Below, one piece after another: positions 54,384 through 61,975 of a DNA stretch of 64,000 bases. Source of the stretch: Persicirhabdus sediminis (GTDB lineage Bacteria > Verrucomicrobiota > Verrucomicrobiia > Verrucomicrobiales > Akkermansiaceae). Position 1 is the stretch's first letter, and the number at the start of each line of letters is the position of its first letter. The notes under the pieces are model-generated. The model ran no database searches and was not told the DNA's origin. It saw nothing but the letters and a program-made list of their open reading frames with translations. The DNA is taken from the NCBI RefSeq assembly GCF_016595495.1, contig NZ_JAENIM010000045.1, positions 1 to 64,000 of the forward strand, in the 5' to 3' direction. Made by a program: the position numbers and the translations under genes.

Positions 54384-54438
54384 AAAATGGAACCACACGC
54401 TAGCTAGAACCACCTTCTAGCATCGCTCATGTATCGTA

Positions 54439-54518
54439 GCCACGGAGTGGCGGTCGTTCGCAGCCCTAGGCATCGCCTAGGGAATGAGATACAGAAAAAG
54501 GAAAAGCCACATCGTGGC
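54439..54518 (+). repeat. Three-hairpin repeat, second family
   Basis: Three hairpins, each with a 3-nt loop: GCCAC-GGA-GTGGC (54439-54451), CCCTAGGC-ATC-GCCTAGGG (54464-54482) and GCCAC-ATC-GTGGC (54506-54518). Same general architecture as the 7001, 10720 and 54740 elements but with different stems and linkers. Confidence 0.7.
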
Positions 54519-54648
54519 GGCCACCCATCAACCGACAGCAAGGCTCCCAGCCAGCCCAAATTACAGCCACTCGGTTTCAATTCTTCCGACCTCCAATTGG
54601 CTGGCTAGCCCGCAGGGAAAATGGAACCACCCGCTAGCTAGAGCCACA

Positions 54649-54703
54649 CGCTAGCTGGCATTCACCATTCTCTCCTCACCACTCTCTATTCCAGCCCGCA
54701 GGG
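54649..54703 (+). repeat. 55-bp dispersed repeat, copy 3
   Basis: Third copy, identical to copy 1 in the CATTC position, flanked downstream by GAAAATGGAACCACCCGCTA. Confidence 0.8.
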
Positions 54704-54739
54704 AAAATGGAACCACCCGCTAACCGCTAGCTAGACAGA

Positions 54740-54838
54740 GCGGCCTATCATGAGGCCGCGCCGAAGGTGCATAAGAACAAAGCCCGGGGCTTCAGCCCCG
54801 GGTCAGCTAACCAAAACAACCGTGTCCTGAAAGGACAC
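54740..54838 (-). repeat. Three-hairpin repeat element, copy 3 (inverted, diverged stems)
   Basis: Hairpin GCGGCCT/AGGCCGC (54740-54759), linker ending AAGAACAAAGCCC, palindrome CCCGGGGCTTCAGCCCCGGG (54783-54802), and hairpin GTGTCCT-GAA-AGGACAC (54822-54838). The linker matches the reverse complement of copies 1 and 2 base for base, while the stems differ on both sides and still pair. Confidence 0.78.
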
Positions 54839-54940
54839 CAGAAGCCTCATCTACCACCAAACAGCTACGGTCCGTATCATCAGACTGATGATGATCATCG
54901 TGCACATCAATTGAGTTATGGGTCTTTTGTAAACACCGTA

Positions 54941-55366
54941 TTACGCCTTCATACTCATCGCGTACTCAGCACAGCCTGTATGCTCACAAACGTGTTCGTT
55001 ATCGACCTTAAACCCTTGCGCAAGATAGAATTTATACGTTGCCTCATTGTCTTTATAGACGTTCAAAGTTAGATCTGAGCATTGCTGCTTTGCATGGGCC
55101 ATTAGCTGTTTTCCAATTCCTTTTCCTTGGCACTCTGGAGATACAAAAATTGCAGCCAGTAAGTTTTCGTTTAATGAATAAAAACCAACGACCTGAGAAT
55201 CATCCTCAAATACGAAGCTTTTAGAGGCGGGTAGATAGATGTCTCGCATCGCGGATATTTGCGACTCCCAGAACTCTGGTGCAACAAAGTCATGGGCTTT
55301 GATTGAGGCGGTGAGCCAAATATCTAAAACAGCTTCGGCATCTTGCGCTGTGTATTTTCTAATCAT
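54941..55366 (-). CDS. GNAT-family N-acetyltransferase
   Basis: 141 aa. Acetyl-CoA-dependent acyltransferase fold with the motif A segment IFVSPECQGKGIGKQLMAHAKQ (Q/RxxGxG/A) and LNVYKDNEATYKFYLAQGFKV for motif B. It resembles the YjaB class of small acetyltransferases; the acceptor is unknown. It lies in a repeat-rich, variable part of the window and may be accessory. Confidence 0.85.
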   Translation of the reverse strand: MIRKYTAQDAEAVLDIWLTASIKAHDFVAPEFWESQISAMRDIYLPASKSFVFEDDSQVVGFYSLNENLLAAIFVSPECQGKGIGKQLMAHAKQQCSDLTLNVYKDNEATYKFYLAQGFKVDNEHVCEHTGCAEYAMSMKA

Positions 55367-55641
55367 TTTCTTATTCTACTACGTGTTGAAACTGAATCAT
55401 AGAACAATGATTATAACAACTTATCGCCTGAATGGTTGAACTTTTCCAACCATTTTTACTAATTACTACTAGCTCCACAACAGTTAACCACTCAGCCACA
55501 ACTGGAGGGCGAGCTTTGATTAAATTGATAGGGATTTCCAACTATCTAATGAAATAGTTAGAAAGCTAGTCACCCTCCCCTTCAGGGAAGAGTGACCGGG
55601 GTAGAGAGAAGTGTTAATTTCTAGCTAGATAACACTTGCCC

Positions 55642-56661
55642 CTATTTAACCAATTCGATGGTCTCCATGGGAACGATCTTCCCGTCAATCACTGCTTGCG
55701 ACGGGGTATAGTGGCGCATCGCAGCGTTCCAGCTGCCAGTTTTGTTTTTGATCGGAATGTTGTTCACTTTCCCTTCACAGCCGAAATGAACGGTATAGCT
55801 TCCGTCGTCATTCTTGATGGCGGTCTCAGAGTTGATATTCGCTACATCGTCGAACATAAATCCATCTTTGTCGTAGACTGTGACGGACCAGAATCCTCCT
55901 GTGTTTTTAGGGTCTTGGAAGGTTGTTGATCGTCCCTCAAACCCTTCAAAGAACTTCGAGAATTGGTAGATATTGTCCTTCCAAGTGGCGCCCCCCCAAC
56001 CAATGGCTGTGCCCATGAGGTAGCGGTCTGGATCTACATAATCCTCGGTACCGAACATTTTCTCAGTATCCAGCAATCCGGATTCGGCAAACTTCTTGAG
56101 GATGCCGTGGTGGGTCTGATCGTATGACTCCTTGTCGAAAGAAATCGGCTCGAAGGGGGTTGAACTCTTGGCTTCGAGTTTGATTTGATCCTGGATCTTG
56201 TGAATCTCAGCAAGGTCTTTTTCATCACCTGATTTGATGCCAATACGCACCAACGCATACATGTGAGGAGTATGTGCCGGAATCTCGTATTCTTTTGGCT
56301 CATAAACCATATCGTAAACTCGATGGTTCTCGTCCAGATACATCAGCGAGATATACCTCCCCCCAGTGTCAGGGAGCGTAATGGTGGCGCCCTTGGATGC
56401 ATCCACAATCGCCATGGAATAAAGTGTGTCGCGGTTCATCCGAATCACGGGTTGATTGTCGGTGGGAGGCACCGCGCGCTTGTGTTCGAATTTGTTTACG
56501 CCACCGGCATTCTTTTGAGTGATGCCCATTTGCCTATGGGTTTCAATCAACGGATAATTCTTTTCATTGACGATGACTGGCTTGCTTTCGTCTGCCGCAA
56601 GTGGGATTGCCCCCAAAGCGAGGCTGGATAGGGCGGCTAAGAGTGCTCTTTGTCTTTTCAT
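55642..56661 (-). CDS. Exported DUF1254/DUF1214 protein
   Basis: 339 aa with a signal peptide (MKRQRALLAALSSLALGAIPLAA). The N-terminal DUF1254-like part has PVIRMNRDTLYSMAIVDASKGATITLPDTGGRYISLMYLDENH. The C-terminal DUF1214-like part has NTGGFWSVTVYDKDGFMF. Proteins with this pair of domains are common and mostly uncharacterised. Single gene between two gene-free stretches; regulatory signals are not clear. Confidence 0.85.
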   Translation of the reverse strand: MKRQRALLAALSSLALGAIPLAADESKPVIVNEKNYPLIETHRQMGITQKNAGGVNKFEHKRAVPPTDNQPVIRMNRDTLYSMAIVDASKGATITLPDTGGRYISLMYLDENHRVYDMVYEPKEYEIPAHTPHMYALVRIGIKSGDEKDLAEIHKIQDQIKLEAKSSTPFEPISFDKESYDQTHHGILKKFAESGLLDTEKMFGTEDYVDPDRYLMGTAIGWGGATWKDNIYQFSKFFEGFEGRSTTFQDPKNTGGFWSVTVYDKDGFMFDDVANINSETAIKNDDGSYTVHFGCEGKVNNIPIKNKTGSWNAAMRHYTPSQAVIDGKIVPMETIELVK

Positions 56662-57047
56662 AGTTTGGGTAATTTAATAATGAACTAGATTGAAACTTAA
56701 TACGTTTCTTAGGGCTATTTGGACGTGAACATTTTTTGCAGATCAGTATTAGGTCCTAATAATGGTAGAGTGATTTAACCTGCCTTTGGCGAGATTAGCC
56801 GAGGCTACTATCATGGACTTTGCTAGCCTAGCTGAAATCTAGTTTGATTATATTCCAGCCTACGGAAAGTCACTCGATAGAAGTTAATGCAAACTGACTA
56901 AGGATTGATAGAAATTTCTAATCAGTCAACAAAATAGATGATAGAGCCAGAAACCCCTGCGGGATTGAAGAGTGATGGGAGAAGGCTGAAGAGTGAGTTC
57001 CTGACTGATGAAACTTTTGTGCTGCGCGACATCTATCAGGGAACCGT

Positions 57048-57170
57048 GGAAAACTGAAAACTGAAAACTGAAAACTGAAAACTGAAAACTGAAAACTGAA
57101 AACTGAAAACTGAAAACTGAAAACTGAAAACTGAAAACTGAAAACTGAAAACTGAAAACTGAAAACTGAA
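57048..57170 (+). repeat. Heptamer tandem array (ACTGAAA), about 17 copies
   Basis: An uninterrupted run of the 7-bp unit over about 120 bp, without visible variants. The complement strand reads as AGTTTTC, the unit of the array at 54051-54108. Confidence 0.95.
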
Positions 57171-57203
57171 TTCTAATTTCCGAATTTTCCAGCTGAGGGC
57201 ACA

Positions 57204-57239
57204 AAAAAGCACCTTACCGGTGATGGCGAGGTGCTTTTA
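57204..57239. terminator. Terminator-like hairpin
   Basis: AAAAGCACCT / AGGTGCTTTT stem with a 14-nt loop, A-run before and T-run after. No gene ends nearby on the plus strand, so its target is unclear. Confidence 0.6.
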
Positions 57240-57273
57240 GAAATTGGTTTTACTCCCAGCGGGATGGAAGTGC

Positions 57274-57350
57274 GAATGGTGAGGAGCGAGGTGTGAGTTC
57301 CAGCTAGATGAAATCTACCAGCTAGCTGGATTTATGGGCTTTCACTCTTC
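57274..57350 (+). repeat. 75-bp direct repeat, left copy
   Basis: Starts GAATGGTGAGGAG, includes CCAGCTAGATGAAA and CTACCAGCTAGCTG, and ends GGGCTTTCACTCTTCT. Matched by 58104-58181, so the pair brackets the hairpins and the 16-bp array. Confidence 0.75.
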
Positions 57351-57371
57351 TGCTGCGCTGGGAGCTGTATC

Positions 57372-57470
57372 GCTCTTTCAGAGCTTTTCTTCTGGCTGGC
57401 ATTTACCTTGGGTTGCGTTGCCCCTTTGGGGCTGCCTTACCCAAGGCTAGGCTATTTCACGCCTTTGGCG
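57372..57470 (+). repeat. Cluster of short hairpins with 3-nt loops
   Basis: GCTCT-TTC-AGAGC (57372-57384), CCTTGGGT / ACCCAAGG (57406-57446) enclosing GCCCC-TTT-GGGGC (57420-57432), and CGCC-TTT-GGCG (57460-57470). Looks like another REP-type element. Confidence 0.65.
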
Positions 57471-57534
57471 TTTACCGGAAAGATGGCGAACCTTCACCCA
57501 GCGCCATCTGGAGCACCTTAGGCCGCAGGCCATA

Positions 57535-57950
57535 CCTTCAGCGCAGCGTACTCTCAGCGCAGCGAACCTTCAGCGCAGCGTACTCTCAGCGCAGCGTACC
57601 TTCAGCGCAGCGTACCTTCAGCGCAGCGTACCTTCAGCGCAGCGTACCTTCAGCGCAGCGTACCTTCAGCGCAGCGTACCTTCAGCGCAGCGTACCTTCA
57701 GCGCAGCGTACCTTCAGCGCAGCGTACCTTCAGCGCAGCGTACCTTCAGCGCAGCGTACCTTCAGCGCAGCGTACCTTCAGCGTAGCGAACCTTCAGCGT
57801 AGTGAACCTTCAGCGCAGCGTACCTTCAGCGCAGCGTACCTTCAGCGCAGCGTACCTTCAGCGTAGCGAACCTTCAGCGCAGCGTACCTTCAGCGCAGCG
57901 TACCTTCAGCGCAGCGTACCTTCAGCGCAGCGTACCTTCAGCGCAGCGTA
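57535..57950 (+). repeat. 16-bp tandem array, 26 units
   Basis: Units of CCTTCAGCGCAGCGTA run without a gap in phase for 416 bp (26 full copies). Variants such as CTCTCAGCGCAGCGAA (units 2 and 4) and CCTTCAGCGTAGTGAA (unit 17) are point changes. A degenerate 27th unit follows. Because 16 is not a multiple of 3, the array is open in several frames but is not protein-like. Confidence 0.95.
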
Positions 57951-58069
57951 CCTTCAGCAGCAGGCCGTACTTGTCGCCGGTTCCATTTTACCTTCGGCAA
58001 ATTGCTTTGGTTTGGCGAGTATCCACGGGTGCGGTCGCAAGCTCCCTTACCCGCGGCTAAATTCTGCTT

Positions 58070-58100
58070 AGCCCTACGGGCTACTTTCCCTTCGGGAAAG
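58070..58100 (+). repeat. Two adjacent hairpins with 3-nt loops
   Basis: AGCCC-TAC-GGGCT (58070-58082) and CTTTCCC-TTC-GGGAAAG (58084-58100), directly before the right copy of the 75-bp repeat. Confidence 0.65.
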
Positions 58101-58103
58101 AGT

Positions 58104-58181
58104 GAATGGGGAGGAGAGAGGGGTGAATTTCCAGCTAGATGAAACCTACCAGCTAGCTGCATGGATGGGCTTTCACTCTTC
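58104..58181 (+). repeat. 75-bp direct repeat, right copy
   Basis: Diverged copy of 57274-57350 with the same CCAGCTAGATGAAA and CTACCAGCTAGCTG blocks and TTTCACTCTTCT end, about 830 bp from the left copy. Confidence 0.75.
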
Positions 58182-58208
58182 TCTCTTTAATCTTCACTCT
58201 TCTACTGC

Positions 58209-60128
58209 TTAGCCGCCGGTTTTTGGTCCGCGCTTTTTCTTGCTGGCTTTGTCAGTGGAGCTGGTTTGAGTCGAGGCTTTTGACTGGGCTTTTTTCGCTT
58301 GTTCTTGGAGTTTTTGCGCTTCTTCTACTTTAGCGGCCATGCGCTCCATGAATGTTTTTTTCCCGCCAGCTTTAGCAGGTTTGGCTTTTTTGCTGAGTTC
58401 TGGTTCAGGCAGTTTGTTCATCAACCATGTTTGACCGATGGAGAAGATGTTTTGCGTCGTCCAGTAGAGTGCGAGAGCGGCAGCGAAGTTGTAACAGAAG
58501 AAGAAGAACATGAATGGCATGAACATCATCATGCGCTGTTGCATCTTGTCGCCAGTGGTAGGTGTGAGGCGCATCTGCAGCACCATAGTTACCGCCATGA
58601 GGATTGGTAGCAGGTTGAGCGGCAGGCCACCGATGAGTGGCAATGTTTCCGCGAAGCGGTAGATGGTATCTGGCTGGGAAAGGTCATCCACCCAGAGGAA
58701 TGAATTGCCGCGTAGCTCGACGGCAAACTGCAGCATTTTGTAGTAACCAAAGAAGATGGGGATCTGGATGAACATTGGCAAGCAACCACCCATTGGGTTG
58801 ATGTTGTACTCGCGGTACAACTTCATGGTTTCTTGGTTCAGTTTGTTTGGATTGTCTGAATACTTTTCACGAAGGTCTTTCATGATTGGCTGCAGCTTGC
58901 TCATGCGCTTCATGGTGCGCGTGGATTTGCTGTGCAGCGGCCAGATCACGGTACGAATACAAATCGTCAGGCAGATAACTGCCAGCCCCCATGACCATCC
59001 TGATCCGAGGCCGGAGAATAGGCCGTTGAGCCAGTTAAGACCATTGCTGAGGATGCGGCTGATAACACCAAACCATCCGTAGTGCATGATCTTGCTCATG
59101 TCGTTGTCCATCTGCTTGAGCACCTGGTATTCTTTAGGTCCCATGTAGACGTCGAAGGCAACTGACTGGGTCTCGCCGACGCCGATTTTGCGCTCAGGCA
59201 GGCTCATGCCAAGGCGAGCGGCTTTCTTTTCTTTCTCGCCCTCGATGAGGGTGAATGGTGATTCTTTAGCCCAGATGGTGGACTTGTAGCGCTCAGCTGG
59301 GGTGAGCACGGTGGAGAAGTACTGGTTGGTCACACCTGCGTAAACCATGGACTCGCTAGACTCTTGGATCAGCGATGTTGGTTTGGTGTAGAGGCCGCTA
59401 TTAAATAGGCCACCTTTGAAGCGGTTGACGTGGGTATATTCAAAGGAATCATTACCGTTGTAGAAGAAACCAGTCTGGTTGTCCCACTCGCGCTGGTACA
59501 GGGCGCCGGCGGCTCCTGCAAATACGGAGTAGTGACCGAGGTTTACTTCTTCAGCAGTCTGGTTGGTCAGCGCGACTTCGAGGTTGAGGCGGTACGGCTG
59601 GCCCGGTTCGTCGGTCTCGTTGAGTGTCCAAGTTTTGCTGATTTCAAGTCCAGCTGCTGTTTTGGCCCTGGCGACTACTTTGTTTTCAGCTGGCTGGCTG
59701 AGTGCGTAGGTGAGGCCGAGGAAATCATCAGCTCCACGTCCAATGGCACCTACTGGGTAGGCACCAAAGCGGTTGAGAAATACGTTGCGAGTAGAGCTTT
59801 TATCGATCTCTTTTTGCAGAAGAAACTCAGCAGTCTTCACACCACCACCGCGGCTAGTGAAGGTAAATACGGTGGTCTTTTCACCGGTCTGTACATCAAG
59901 GGCAGTGAGCTCGATGATTTCTTCCTCTTCAGCTGGCTGAGGTGGTTTCACCTCTAGCTCTGCGACTTGCTCTTTTTCAGCGGCTTCGCCAGCTGGAGAT
60001 TGCGGTGCTTTGTCCAGCTGCTCTTGCTGTTGCTTAGCTGCTTCCTGAGCTTTTCTAGCTTGGTCTTGGTAATTCCATACCAACAGCATTCCGCACAGCG
60101 CCAGAATAATCCATGATTTACGATCCAT
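58209..60128 (-). CDS. yidC: Membrane protein insertase YidC
   Basis: 639 aa. A first TM helix and KQQQEQLDK linker precede a large periplasmic beta-sandwich domain. The insertase core starts at YGWFGVISRILSNGLNWLNGLFSG and includes KSTRTMKRMSKLQPIMKDLREKYSDNPNKLNQETMKLYREYNINPMGGCLPMFIQIPIFFGYYKML. A lysine-rich cytoplasmic tail may contact ribosomes. It inserts inner-membrane proteins alone or with SecYEG. Last gene of the rpmH-rnpA-yidD-yidC unit. Confidence 0.96.
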   Translation of the reverse strand: MDRKSWIILALCGMLLVWNYQDQARKAQEAAKQQQEQLDKAPQSPAGEAAEKEQVAELEVKPPQPAEEEEIIELTALDVQTGEKTTVFTFTSRGGGVKTAEFLLQKEIDKSSTRNVFLNRFGAYPVGAIGRGADDFLGLTYALSQPAENKVVARAKTAAGLEISKTWTLNETDEPGQPYRLNLEVALTNQTAEEVNLGHYSVFAGAAGALYQREWDNQTGFFYNGNDSFEYTHVNRFKGGLFNSGLYTKPTSLIQESSESMVYAGVTNQYFSTVLTPAERYKSTIWAKESPFTLIEGEKEKKAARLGMSLPERKIGVGETQSVAFDVYMGPKEYQVLKQMDNDMSKIMHYGWFGVISRILSNGLNWLNGLFSGLGSGWSWGLAVICLTICIRTVIWPLHSKSTRTMKRMSKLQPIMKDLREKYSDNPNKLNQETMKLYREYNINPMGGCLPMFIQIPIFFGYYKMLQFAVELRGNSFLWVDDLSQPDTIYRFAETLPLIGGLPLNLLPILMAVTMVLQMRLTPTTGDKMQQRMMMFMPFMFFFFCYNFAAALALYWTTQNIFSIGQTWLMNKLPEPELSKKAKPAKAGGKKTFMERMAAKVEEAQKLQEQAKKAQSKASTQTSSTDKASKKKRGPKTGG

Positions 60129-60169
60129 AATTAATTGTCTTATCTAGAGTAAAATGTGTTCGAGCCTGA

Positions 60170-60427
60170 TTAATTAGGCTCACCTTTACGAGGTGGTACA
60201 GGGTCATTGCCACATCCGCCCCACGGATGACAGCGAAAAATCCGTTTTATCCCCAGCCAGCTGCCATAAATCGGCCCGTGAATATCAACGGCCTGGAGAA
60301 AATAGTTGGAACAAGTAGGGTGATACCGACATCCTGCATACGGGCCACCAATGAGCTTGAGGATGGGATTAAGAAACTTCTGGTAAAATCGAATACCCAG
60401 ACGAATAAACTGGCTGAGAAGTTTCAT
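60170..60427 (-). CDS. yidD: Membrane protein insertion efficiency factor YidD
   Basis: 85 aa. Contains YQKFLNPILK, GPYAGCRYHPTCSNYFLQAVDIHG and GIKRIFRCHPWGGCGNDPVP, the Cys-rich YidD signature. Small peripheral membrane protein that assists YidC. It overlaps rnpA by 4 bp (ATGA) and precedes yidC by 41 bp. Confidence 0.96.
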   Translation of the reverse strand: MKLLSQFIRLGIRFYQKFLNPILKLIGGPYAGCRYHPTCSNYFLQAVDIHGPIYGSWLGIKRIFRCHPWGGCGNDPVPPRKGEPN

Positions 60428-60774
60428 GCGCCGAGCTGAAGTTTGAGTCGCCTCGCCTGCTTGAGCACATCGGCTTCCAGCTGGGCAAAGCTAGCCTCGA
60501 CGGCACCCCAACGCATGACCACCACAAGATAGCGGAGGTCATCGGCGGGAAAGTGCTTGCGCACAATCGCGTGCACTCGGCGGCGCAGACGATTGCGCAC
60601 CACGGCACGTTTAGCTACTTTGCGGGTAACAATGATCCCGAGCTTGAGATTCTCGAGCTCGGGATCAGATAAAGTAGCTAGCACTATGGTGCGACCAGCG
60701 CGAGACTGTCCATGCTGACGAACGCGGGAAAATTCCGCGAAGCTCGTCATGCTGTACTTTCTCGGTAGGCGCAT
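60424..60774 (-). CDS. rnpA: Ribonuclease P protein component
   Basis: 116 aa. Basic protein that, with the RNase P RNA, matures the 5' ends of tRNAs. The core is LGIIVTRKVAKRAVVRNRLRRRVHAIVRKHF, the RNR motif. It lies 50 bp after rpmH, and overlaps yidD. Confidence 0.95.
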   Translation of the reverse strand: MRLPRKYSMTSFAEFSRVRQHGQSRAGRTIVLATLSDPELENLKLGIIVTRKVAKRAVVRNRLRRRVHAIVRKHFPADDLRYLVVVMRWGAVEASFAQLEADVLKQARRLKLQLGA

Positions 60775-60824
60775 TGGCTAAGAGGGGCACGACTAGCGTG
60801 CCTGTTTACACCAAAGCGGGCAAA

Positions 60825-61013
60825 TTAAGCAGCAGTTGTGTGCTGTTTAATGTGACGCTTGTAGTGGATCTCAGCACCCTTAGGCAAGAGACGCTTGCGG
60901 CCTTTTTGACGACGACGACGGAGAATGTCGCGGCCAGCTTTAGTGCTCATGCGAGCGCGAAATCCGTGTTGACGCTTGCGAGTGCGCTTTGATGGTTGAT
61001 AAGTTCTCTTCAT
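60825..61013 (-). CDS. rpmH: Ribosomal protein L34
   Basis: 62 aa. [42 protein letters not shown] is the standard L34 core of about 45 residues. It is followed by a basic tail ([20 protein letters not shown]), so the protein is longer than the usual 44-46 residues. First gene of the conserved unit; no dnaA lies upstream. Confidence 0.95.
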   Translation of the reverse strand: MKRTYQPSKRTRKRQHGFRARMSTKAGRDILRRRRQKGRKRLLPKGAEIHYKRHIKQHTTAA

Positions 61014-61202
61014 GGTGAAAAATCCTTCTCGTTAAAGGTTTCGGTCTCCAGCTGGAGACGGGTTGGGCGGGCAAACTAGTGATATTTATCTACTTGTCAA
61101 TGCAGCATTCGCCTAGAATTGAATTTTTTTTGAAAAAAGTTCCCCCAAGCACGAGTTTTTAAGCTATTGATGTGCCCGTCGAATAGCTCGAATCTTATAT
61201 TT

Positions 61203-61676
61203 ATGAATCAAACTGCAGAAGAAAGTATCGCTCGTATCCAGCCAGCCACTCTTGAGGACCTGCCTATGCTCACTGAGCTTACTATGGACTTATTTCACCT
61301 GCAGCACGACTTTCGCCCCGACCACGAAGCGCAAGCGCGTGGCCTACAGATGATTCTCGAGCAACCGCAACGCGGGCGTATCTTTGTGGTGCGAACAGAC
61401 GATTACATCTTTGGCATGGTTAACCTTCTCTTCACCATCTCTACCGCTCTTGGTGGACCAGTGATCCTGATGGAAGATTTTATCATCCACCCAGACCACC
61501 GCGGCCAAGGATACGGCGCCAAACTCATCGACTACGTGCTCGATTACGCCAATCAAAAACAATTCAAGCGCATCACCCTGCTTACTGATAAGATGAGCGC
61601 TGATTCACAAAACTTTTTCCAAAATCAAGGATTTGAGTACTCACAACTCATCCCAATGCGTAAAATTTTAGATTAA
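61203..61676 (+). CDS. GNAT-family N-acetyltransferase
   Basis: 157 aa from ATG 61203 (in-frame upstream starts from 61167 are less likely). The acetyl-CoA-binding motif is DFIIHPDHRGQGYGAKLIDYVLDYA and the N-terminal half has LTELTMDLFHLQHDFRP. Substrate unknown. It is divergent from rpmH and lies 98 bp before the SRP RNA. Confidence 0.85.
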   Translation: MNQTAEESIARIQPATLEDLPMLTELTMDLFHLQHDFRPDHEAQARGLQMILEQPQRGRIFVVRTDDYIFGMVNLLFTISTALGGPVILMEDFIIHPDHRGQGYGAKLIDYVLDYANQKQFKRITLLTDKMSADSQNFFQNQGFEYSQLIPMRKILD

Positions 61677-61774
61677 TGGCCCATCCAGCTAGCTAGCTGG
61701 ACGCCTTAATGCCATCGACAATTGCATATCGCTTAAGAAAGCATTTGCATTTCTCAGAAAACCCCTTATAGAAA

Positions 61775-61877
61775 GCCGCGTCAGAGCTGTGGAGTTCTCG
61801 GCAAGCGAACCCCGCCAGGTCCGAAAGGAAGCAACGGTAGTTTGTCCGTGATTGCCGCAGTCTCTGGCACTTTTTTT
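61775..61877 (+). ncRNA. ffs: Signal recognition particle RNA, small bacterial type
   Basis: The universally conserved domain IV hairpin is present: GAACCCCGCCAGGTCCGAAA followed by GGAAGCAACGGTAG, with the asymmetric AGGTCC / AAGCAACG internal loops and a GAAA-type tetraloop region. The ends (GCC...AGAGCTGTGG and CCGCAGTCTCTGGC) pair to close a long rod. A T7 run at 61871-61877 ends the transcript. TTATAG at 61766-61771 and TTGCAT at 61745-61750 may be the promoter, with a short spacer. It partners Ffh in targeting nascent membrane proteins. Confidence 0.95.
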
Positions 61878-61899
61878 GCCCAAATTTTTAGGGCCACAA

Positions 61900-61932
61900 A
61901 AAATGACCCTCCAAACTAGCTGGAAGGTCATT
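61900..61932 (-). terminator. Intrinsic terminator of the PEP-CTERM gene at 61976-62920
   Basis: On the minus strand AATGACCTTCCA / TGGAGGGTCATT form the stem, loop GCTAGTT, followed by a T-run. It lies between the convergent ffs and PEP-CTERM genes. Confidence 0.8.
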
Positions 61933-61975
61933 GGCTTAAAGTCGATTTTTCTCCGCTGAGATGATTCCCAGCTGA

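Larger units (their letters stand above)
56662..58208. other. Gene-free, repeat-packed region
   Basis: About 1.5 kb with no supported gene. It holds the heptamer array (57048-57170), a terminator-like hairpin (57204-57239), a 75-bp direct repeat (57274 and 58104), hairpins with 3-nt loops (57372-57470 and 58070-58100) and the 16-bp array (57535-57950). The part from 56662 to 57047 shows nothing certain. Confidence 0.7.

Noticed and set aside
54767-55072. Plus-strand frame in the gap and over the GNAT gene
   Set aside because: Overlaps the three-hairpin element and the opposite-strand acetyltransferase; no domain.
57535-57950. CRISPR array
   Set aside because: Units are contiguous with no unique spacers, and no cas gene is present in the window.
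57413-58071. Open frames of 129 and 89 codons with a repeating QRSVPSAQRTFSAAYL-type peptide
   Set aside because: They are read from the 16-bp array; the unit is not a multiple of three and the frames stay open only because of the repeat. No start signal or family match.
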